Positions 56,385-64,000 of a DNA stretch of 64,000 nucleotides are shown here, piece by piece. Every line of letters begins with the position of its first letter. Within the stretch, counting starts at the first letter, position 1. The notes beneath the pieces are model-generated. The model worked only from the letters and a program-made list of their open reading frames with translations. It did not search any database and was not told where the DNA came from. Origin of the DNA: Solea solea (taxonomy: Eukaryota > Chordata > Actinopteri > Pleuronectiformes > Soleidae); assembly GCF_958295425.1 (NCBI RefSeq), contig NC_081153.1, positions 22,165,833 to 22,229,832 on the forward strand, given 5' to 3'. The translations under genes and the position numbers were made by a program.

Positions 56385-56655
56385 CTGCAGCTGGACTTTC
56401 ATAAAGTCTGTCTTTGATCCTTATCACAGAGAACACTTGTTCCCACAAGTATGTGCTTCCAGGCTGCATCTCTCTGTGCATGGGAGGAGCCGGGGCAACA
56501 TGCAGGGATGAAAGGAAGAACTCTCACTCAGAGATGTTATTCATTCAACACTTTCTGTCTGTACTCTGGCAGGATCTCCAGTTCGGCTGCAAATAAATGT
56601 GGGAAAATGTTGAAACTGAATCTCATGGCCTCAAGGAGAAAGTTGGGATAGTGCG
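56385..56655 (-). pseudogene. hAT transposase C-terminal (hATC-type) remnant
   Basis: On the minus strand near 56413-56465 one reads 'QPGSTYLWEQVFSVIRIKDR', closely fitting the hAT C-terminal dimerisation motif 'GSTYLCEQ.FS.MK..K...RS'. Upstream (near 56580-56650), in another frame, 'MRFSFNIFPHLFAAELEIL' with 'PEYRQKVLNE' resembles the preceding block of Charlie/GTF2IRD2-like hAT transposases. A stop and at least one frameshift separate the blocks, and the usual C of 'YLCEQ' is W. It is a dead fragment. It lies on the opposite strand from the BED finger at 53 kb, so the two need not come from one element. Confidence 0.7.
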
Positions 56656-57297
56656 CATAGCTGATGCAGATTAGCAAAGATGGAAGATATGTGCAAAGCT
56701 TTAACATTTGGCTTCTCTAACAAACTGTTTTCACATGCAAAGCCTCCATGGTATGATGCATAATCATGACACTTCTTGCATCTGCATAGTTTTGTATGCA
56801 TTTAAAGTCTGGTCACATAACACATTTCCTCTCCTCTGTGTGAAAATCATTGAATTCAGAGGAGTCTAGTGTCAAATGAGACTCATGGGTTAGAGTTTAG
56901 CTCATTTGTTTTTCACAGTTCAAACGAAGGAAACATTGTTCACAAAGGCAACAACAACAATAAAAGACAAAGTCCTCTTGATTGTATTCATCCTACAGGA
57001 GATTTTTCTTTTAAATAGTCATTTTTCCCCATTTTTCTCGACACTGATCCTCTTCAGTCCTCATTTTATGTGTCAGCTGTTCCATCATGTGTCTTGTGTG
57101 GGTGTCTCTGCCTTGTCCTATTTCCTGATTAGATTTTCTTAGTAGATATTTGTCTTCTCTTTACACAATATCACCTGTCATGGTGCCAAAGTACAGCGTC
57201 ATACAGGACAGCAGTATATCACAGCCCAGAATCTTAACAATGACACAACTATTCAATGTCAGGACAAAACCACTATACATGCGAGTGGTCTACATTA
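56656..57297. other. unassigned sequence
   Basis: I see nothing supportable here; frames at 56906-57142 and 57150-57374 lack motifs and the second runs into the next element. Confidence 0.4.
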
Positions 57298-57690
57298 GCT
57301 ATGTTTACATGGACACAAGTAATCAGAATAAAAGCCTGATCGCAATGAAAAAATATGTCACGCAAACTTACTAATCCCGAAAACTCTGATCCAATACAGC
57401 CCGAATGTCATCCTGAACTGGACGACTTCCTGGTTTGGTGCTATCATGTGTCCGATTCACGCTAAGATGACGTATTTCCTTTGTTACCGCTCGAAAGGGA
57501 TGAACATTTCATTCCAAGCAATAATAATCAAAAATACACAAAATTCACAGGCGGATAATGGACAGTGAGGGGATGAGCAGACACGTTCTACAGAAGCAGA
57601 AGTGAAGCTTCTTCATCTGCTTCTGCTTCCAGAGAATTAGACAACAAACGCACCACGGATCATTTCATTTTGTGTCCATGTAAATGTTGG
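57298..57690. mobile_element. MITE-like element with perfect 15-bp inverted ends
   Basis: TTTACATGGACACAA at 57304-57318 is perfectly inverted at 57670-57684, giving an element of about 390 bp. The left margin reads 'gctatgtttacatgg', a terminus I recall from a common teleost MITE. The interior includes an imperfect hairpin of AGCAGAAG and CTTCTGCT near 57590-57630 and a 'gataatggacagtgagg' block. No coding capacity. Confidence 0.75.
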
Positions 57691-58889
57691 AATTGTAAAT
57701 TCCAGTTGGAACAAATCTTTCCAGAATGAAGACATTTTGCACATAAACATACCTCCTGTCTCCTACATAGCATATGTGTTGCTTTAATTGTTATTTGTTT
57801 CCTGTTATTCTGTATGTATAGTATTCATACTGAGGCTCAAAGCAGCAGCTTTCACACGTTCTCTTTCCTGAAGGTAAATCCAGCCCATAGGCCAGGAGAT
57901 TGGCATTTAATAGTTCCTTTGCACACTCCAACATGGAAAATGAAATGCTTATTATTTTGTTTTCTTCATCAATATGATGTTTTAACGAACCCATGAGTAG
58001 AACTCTAAATGGCACGCTGCACTTGGTTTAATAATGCAATAGGTCACGTCAGGCTGACAGAGCCCATTAGCTGTGACTTTATCACAAACGTCACAGCCTG
58101 TAGTGACTTGATACTGATTCATTAAAGCAGCGCAATGTAGGATTTTGACCTTCGAATAATGTCAGCAAGACCATTTTGATGGTGGTCAACTTACTTAACA
58201 AGGTGACTGACACCTCTGTCAAAGCCTGAGCAGGTCTGCATCATCTGCATTGGCACAGTGGAACTTCTGCTTTCGGGTTGGCACCATGATGACACAAAAA
58301 GAACTACAGAATTCTTCTTTACAGCATATGTCACAGTCCCTCTTGTTTTACAGGGCTAGTTTTGAAAAGTCAAATAATGTCATCATTTGTGTATAAAATG
58401 CTTAATAACGTAGGCTACTGTAACTGGTCTGAAGAGGTTTGAGAAACACAGCTTTAAAGGTACAGTGAGCATGATTTTATGTATCATTATCCATCAATAA
58501 TTACACAACAACCTTTCAGCATAATGTAAATCAAGTGATCTGCGAGAGAACAAAACAAGGCGCTGTCCATGGTGCTGACCTGCACAGTTCTGTGCAAAAG
58601 TCTTACTGATTTAGGAATGTTATAATAAACATACACTATCATTATTTCTCAATCACTCAGGGGGAAAAATGTCTATGTTTGGAGATTGTTTGGTTTGTTC
58701 ATTTAATACTAACTTTACAGTTTTGCCCATTACAGACACGTGAATTTAAAATAAAAGCAAAGTCAGTGCAATACTGTTCAAAAACTGGGCAAAAACAACA
58801 GTGTCAGAGGGGTGTGAGTCAGATGTTGACCTCCACTGTTTTAAGAACATTGAGCTCTAAATATGGGGAATTTGTATCAATGGGGAATC
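57691..58889. other. unassigned sequence; candidate conserved non-coding stretch
   Basis: No gene was recognised. About 57790-58100 is repeat-free, with words such as 'ggcatttaatagttcctttg' and 'ttcatcaatatgatg', and looks to me like the strongest candidate conserved non-coding element of the window. Without a cross-species alignment this is only an impression. Confidence 0.35.
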
Positions 58890-59215
58890 AGTTTTCCATT
58901 TTCTGGGGGTGCGCATGGAGGACGACTTAACCCGAAGCACTAACACCCCAGGTACAGAAGAGACTCCACTTCCTGAGGAAAAAAAAACCTCTCACACTTC
59001 CTGTGTCCTTCAACCAATAACAGACTTCAGCTGTGATTTGCCAGCTGCACAGCACCAGAGAGGAAAGAGCTCAAGCAGGTTGTCACCACTGTCCTCTTAC
59101 CTCCCCAGAGAGATGCTGTCTGTTATAGCAGCCAAGGACTTGGGGACCCCCTTTGGTTCAGTGTGGTGTCACCCATTAACGGAGTCTTCCACCTGTCTGG
59201 TTTTGAGATGAGATG
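58890..59215 (+). pseudogene. LINE RT fragment, internally deleted
   Basis: The plus strand reads 'MEDDLTRSTNT' directly after a 'FLGVR'-type block, then, after a frame change, a decayed 'RLHFLRK'-like piece. The order 'FLG(V/I)xMEDDLTWSTNTxxxxKKAQQRLYFLRKLKK' is typical of the thumb region of a teleost LINE ORF2. The following part ('SPLSSYLPREMLSVIAAKDL', 'PLTESSTCL') no longer aligns. It appears to be the same broad family as the LINE piece at 50110-50584, which carries the next block of the ORF. Confidence 0.65.
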
Positions 59216-60486
59216 AAACTAATACTGATGATGTAGAATTGTTATTACTGTTATTGATTTGTGAAATAGTCCTGGTCTCTATCTTTTCTCTGTAAATGTG
59301 ATGTTTTATCTGTAATCTGTTGAACTTGTTTCTGTACAGCAGACACCCCTAAATGCACTAACTCTATGTTTTTAAGATTGATAAAATAGAGATATTTGTC
59401 TCTCCAATGTTAGTGAAAGCTTTCATCAAAAACTTTGTGTATGTTGTTTCAGTTTTTGCTCTTACAGATTAAGATCATTTTCCACTTAAGCATGTGAATA
59501 AACAAGGGAATGGAAACACAAATATTGACAGCGTTATTTATTTCATTAGTATGACGTTTCATTCACTGGGTTAGCAGTCTAATATTCATCATATACGATG
59601 ATCTACGTTTTGTAGGTTATTATAAATTTAAGAATTGCACAATTCTTCTTTTTCCAGTCAAGTTATGGCAGGTTGTACACTCAGAGGTGCAATGCTGCCC
59701 TCCACAGTTCAGGGTTTCCAGTCACATTGTGAAGTTCTTCAACACAGATCAAAGTTGTCCTTCATTCTTATCCTCATTCTTTTTTTCAACACAGTTCTTC
59801 ATTATGTTCCATCCACACAGTTACATTCATTAATAATTTATCAATCTTCTAAACCATATTGTAAGCTCTTGTGGAAGCTTATTTTAAAGTTTTCAGTTTT
59901 CTGGCAGCACTGATGTACATTTTCAGAGATGAAAAATCTGAAGTGTATCAATGAGATGAGCTGAAACATTCTTAAATAGCCAATTAAGGCTTGAAAAGTA
60001 TTATCCAGCCCCCAGGCTGTGAATGCACACGCTTCTCTAATAGGATTATGTGGTATATGCAAACCACACCCTTCAACATTTAATATTTCCTTGCCTGTTT
60101 GTCCTTCTTCTGGGCTTAAGAGAAGACCTTCCAATTCACTTTTGGGCTGTCCATCAACATCTAATTCAGCTTCTGGAAGCTTATGTCCACACAACGTGTC
60201 ATACATTTGTTCTGCAGTGTAATGACCCGTGGAAATTGATCCGACTCTTCAGAGTCTTCATCCCTCTACAGACTTTCATCAAACAGAAGTACAAATCCAG
60301 ACTTTCTTGGCTCTGGCCTTGATTAGTGGTCTTCCTCTACGCCACTGCTGTGCAGTGCTCATGAATCCGTGTTTAGTGTGTGTTATGGTGGTCTGGAGGC
60401 GGAGCTGAAGAAAGGGGCTTGGACTTTTGAATTTAAAATGTAGCCTGCTCAAACTATTTTCCCAGGATCTCCAACCCTACTTTTAA
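59216..60486. other. unassigned sequence with one odd minus-strand ORF
   Basis: No gene was recognised. The minus-strand frame 59841-60206 (121 codons) has an acidic stretch 'LPEAELDVDGQPKSELEGLL' unlike the usual AT-rich noise, but there is no domain, no splice context and no relative in the window. It could be a pseudogene or transposon scrap, or chance. Confidence 0.35.
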
Positions 60487-60676
60487 CCCCGCGTTGCTCC
60501 TGGCGGCTCCTGTGTCGGCAGCATGTGTATGAAACATTTGTGCTAGAACACGCACTGCACATTCTGCATATGCGCTGTATGAATGTGTGAGTGAATGGGT
60601 GTGAATGGGTGAATGGCAAAACTGTGGTTTAAAGCAGCTTTGAATGGTCATCAAGACTAGAATAGTGCTAAATAAA
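60487..60676 (+). mobile_element. SINE family 2, 3' module
   Basis: It reads 'gcgttgctcctggcggctcc', 'gtatgaatgtgtgagtgaat', 'gaatggcaaaactgtgg', 'aaagcagctttgaatgg', 'catcaagactagaatag' and 'gtgctaaataaatacag', the best-preserved 3' end of this family here. The tRNA-like head is missing. Confidence 0.8.
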
Positions 60677-63600
60677 TACAGACAGGAAGTGGAGATGATA
60701 GCGAAGCAGTTACAAAAATCTGGACTGCTTGTTTCTCATGATCACCAAATGACTCATTACAACAATACAACAATAGACTCACTCTCAGCTCACACCACAC
60801 ACAGTGGGAAATGTGTATCCCCGCCCACTACACCCCTGAGGATGTGTAACATTCAGTGGAGGAAGACAGTGCAGATGAAATGTGAGAAAAAAAATGTCCC
60901 CATTGGCTTTTCAAAAATCACAGAAATGATATTCAAAAATGTATTTGATTATTTGACCGCGGCCGAGTTCAGTTGCTTACCCACCGCGTTTCTCTCCTGC
61001 TGGATAAACTGAGTGAATATTTCATTGAGGAATGTGTTCTATCATGCCTTAGGGGTGTGTGTGCACAGAGTTGACACATTTGAATGATTGATTTAACTTC
61101 ATCATGGGCATCTTCGATTGGAAGAAATAAATGAGGGGAGAGGGAGTCTGAGAGGGGAATAAATGAATTTTGCCTAAGGTGGAGACTTGTCTGTTCCAGG
61201 TGGTCGAAGCAAAAGTGAGCAAAGACAAAATATTTGTCCAGAAGTGTCTCATTTAGAAACACACAACTGGACGGAGAAACATGGAAGATTTGTAAGAGCT
61301 GCGTAAAAAGAGCTCTGTTTAGCTTTTACGTCCACCATGATTCATGTCGTATGATAAACACAGAAAAGTCATTGCATGAACAATAACTAAAACCTACTAT
61401 GGCAACTGTTACACTTCATATGATTGTTATGTAAGGAGGAGTTCTCCAAATGATGCTGTCCCTCTTGTTTTGTTGAAAAATGGAACCCATAACCCTCTTT
61501 TCAGAGGCCACCATCTTTCATGGTCAAACCAGCCTGGGAGTGCATTTTCCACTCTAAAATGTTATGTAAGTTAATGTAACAAGGCAAATGTAGCTTTACG
61601 ATAAGAGAAACCTTGAAGAACTGCACTTCAACACGAAAAGTCACCTGCACTGTTTTTCTAAAGCACTTTCCACTCTGTTTTTCTTTCTCTGTTCACCACC
61701 TCCTCTGTCAGGTCATAACATAGAGAGACCATCTTTACCTCAGTTTAGCTGTTTTTGTCTGTAATAACACATGAATGAGGACAAAAAGAAGTAGAATCCC
61801 CCTCAGCTGCTTCCTCCTGCATGGTCCATGAATGAATTACCGCCCCTCTCCCCAGCCTCCAGTGGCTGTGGGACTCTAATGCGATTACCTGGGGCACACG
61901 ACCCAGAGAGAATTTAGTTTCTCTGAGATGGCAATGGAAGGAAAAAAAGTTGACATATCCTGCCCAGTTCCAAATCCTAATGTGGGAGCAGAGCTGGCAG
62001 AAAAGGAGGCAGTCATGGTGGGAGGCAGTGGGATTGGTGGCGCTTTAATGACTTTTGGAGCACATGAGAGGTGCAGATGGACTGTGGGAGAAAACCCAGT
62101 TCCACATCCAGTACCAGTCAGTGGAGGACATGGTGCTGCTTTACTTAGCAGAGCATCATAAAAGTGCACAAACACACACACACACACACACAGATGCAAA
62201 AACAGACAGTAGGCCCACACTGGAAGTATTTTGGTCTCAGATGCAAGGAAATGCATCATCCAAACCCGATGCCCCGCGTTTTAATCAGCTCTAGATGTGT
62301 TTGGAAAATTATGGAGGGAAAAGTCAAAGTTCAGCAAACCAGCAATATAAGTAAAGTAAAGTAAGCAGAAGAACCAAAATCTGGCTCCAATGTTTGGAAC
62401 ATTTGAACAGTTGTTGGACTGTGAGACTATTAGGGACAAAAACCATCGTTTGATTAGTTCTATAAACCATGGGTAAGATGACCTCATCCACATTGCTGTG
62501 TCAATAGGAAGCTTTTGCTACACACAGATACATAAATAATAGACAAATGACAGGCGCCAGTGCTACACCGAGCCCTTTGTGATTAGAGAGTTGTTGTTGA
62601 GGTTTGTGTTTAGGAATGTAATCAATTCATTTTAGAGAAGGCCGAATAATATGTTACTTATGTCTTATACGTTATTTGCTGTCATACAACAAAATCAACA
62701 TTATGACACGACCTCTGACCCACGTCCCACATTGTCCCACATTAAACTGATCCTTGTCCCTCATTGACACCAAAAGTGTGAACAGATGTTTTCTTCTGTC
62801 TTTGTGGCTGAAAACAGACGGACTTTCAGACAGAGGGTCATCTGCTGAAAACCTTCTGAATCTATCCTCAACAGTTTCATATCATCGTGGATCATGAACT
62901 CAGCACAAAAATCGATTCTTGACATATTTCCATCACTGACTTAACTGCTGCAATTTCACACATAGCTGCAAAGAGTCAGAAGGAGTCAGTGATGGAGAGA
63001 TGTTCCTCCAACATGATTCATGATACACTGTAGACAGTGTCACAGGTGCATCCTTTGTTTAATCTTTACCTCAGTGTGTGTGTGTGTGTGTGAGTAAACC
63101 TCACATGCCACATGTGACACACACATACACACCATTTATCTCAATCAGTCAGTCTTTGTTGATGTTCAACACAAAGTGCTTTACATGTACACACCCACCA
63201 AACCCTACCCCACATTCACCCACACAGATACATTCACACACCTCGACAAGGAGCCAAGGAGACAAGGAAACACTCTGTCACACCAGGAAATAATAGACAG
63301 ATTTAAGATGTACTAAATAAAATAAATGGAAATGAGAGAGACTAAAATAAATAAATAGGTCAATAAATAAATAAACATACTAAATACTAAATAATATAAA
63401 AGGCAAACTAAAGACGTAGGTATAGGTCTTAAACATATCAACGCTCTCTGCCCTCAGGTTTCTCACAGATGTGAGCAAATAACAATGGGCCAAAAAAAAC
63501 CATTAAACTGCAATTTTTATGACTGAAAATAAGGATTTATATCAGTGTTCACTCACAGACTTAAAACATGATAATGGAACATGATAACTTCAGGTACCAT

Positions 63601-63689
63601 CCAAATATTGAACTAAACTCTAATGATAGGATGAGAACATTAAACAATACTGTATGTTGCTTCCAACATTCAGGAATTACAGTTATAGA
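60677..63689. other. unassigned sequence with microsatellites
   Basis: No gene was recognised. It contains a CA repeat (62171-62192), a TG repeat (63075-63093) and an AATA-rich tract (about 63305-63400). The frames at 61885-62294 on both strands overlap each other; one gives 'KTQFHIQYQSVEDMVLLYLA', which looks protein-like but runs straight into the CA repeat and has no recognised relative. Confidence 0.4.
62171..62192 (+). repeat. (AC)n microsatellite
   Basis: Eleven AC units. Confidence 0.92.
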
Positions 63690-64000
63690 TGTCACCTGGC
63701 CTTCTTTGTATTGTGACTTCCTGTGTTTTATTTTGAAAGAGTAACTCTCCTCTCGTTTCAGGGCACTTGCTCTTCCTCCATGTGTCACCAGTCTGATCAT
63801 CTCCCTTGATTGCCAGATTGTTTCCAGCTGTGGCCCCGCCCTCATGTGTATTTAGTGTCATCGTTCTTGTCACATGAGCCTGTGTCCACGTCATCGCCTG
63901 TTTTACTCTCTTTCCTTGGTTCTGATTTTGTGTTTCAGTGAGTTCTTTGTTGATAAGTTGTGTTATTTAGAACCTGTTGCTTTATCTGTAGTTTAGCCTC
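63690..64000 (+). mobile_element. LTR-family copy, cut by the window end
   Basis: It starts 'tgtcacctggcc' and then reads 'acttcctgtgttttattttg', a pyrimidine-rich stretch, 'acttgctc' and 'attgtttccagctgtgg', collinear with 8233-8400. About 310 bp are visible, so the rest of the LTR, and possibly an internal retrotransposon region, lies beyond the window. Confidence 0.6.

Noticed and set aside
62055..62294. Possible exon encoding 'KTQFHIQYQSVEDMVLLYLA'
   Set aside because: The frame runs directly into a CA microsatellite, has no acceptor/donor pair that I could support and no family match I recognise.

Overview
This window looks like non-coding nuclear DNA from a ray-finned fish, probably a percomorph-type teleost. 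The evidence is its AT-rich composition, many microsatellites, and a mix of degraded repeats that I recognise from teleost genomes: tRNA-type SINEs, LINE 3' ends, short inverted-repeat DNA elements, hAT remnants and solo LTRs. Family recognition is from memory of teleost repeats and of conserved protein motifs; no database search was run. I found no intact protein-coding gene and no convincing host exon. The open reading frames present are short, scattered, and mostly explained as repeat debris or chance. No RNA gene was found apart from tRNA-like promoter boxes inside SINEs. The window is best read as an intron or an intergenic stretch.

Layout. 1-14 kb: mostly unassigned AT-rich sequence with two copies of one short DNA element (836, 8056), an inverted-repeat element (2936-3498), a foldback element (7153-7251), a truncated SINE with a TGGA tail (5730-5894) and a solo-LTR-like unit (8233-8701). 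14-23.5 kb: a cluster of LINE fragments (14.1, 17.5-18.1, 18.8-19.3 and 21.7-22.3 kb), a SINE nested in a short DNA element (17.2-17.5 kb), a second SINE family (18.3 kb) and a foldback element (22.9-23.3 kb). 25.3-28.9 kb: the most striking feature, a 3.6-kb minisatellite of 96 complete 37-bp units with higher-order structure. 31-41 kb: LINE 3' ends on both strands, an LTR-like segment with a 12-bp tandem repeat, several hAT-like termini, a triple alternating palindrome (38.49-38.56 kb) and two SINEs. 44.6-50.8 kb: an ACTGTAAA-type inverted-repeat element, a second solo LTR with near-matching flanks, and a directly abutting SINE-LINE composite. 52.7-57.7 kb: remnants of hAT transposases (a BED zinc finger on one strand, a C-terminal domain on the other), a split interspersed repeat, an ATTTA microsatellite and a further inverted-repeat element. 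58.9-64 kb: a decayed LINE fragment, a SINE 3' end and a third LTR-family copy cut by the window edge.

Nothing suggests genes acting together. The biology here is genome turnover: tandem amplification by unequal exchange, target-primed reverse transcription leaving 5'-truncated and internally deleted copies, LTR-LTR recombination leaving solo LTRs, and palindrome-forming elements. A few repeat-free stretches look like candidate conserved non-coding elements, but that is only an impression until aligned to other fish.
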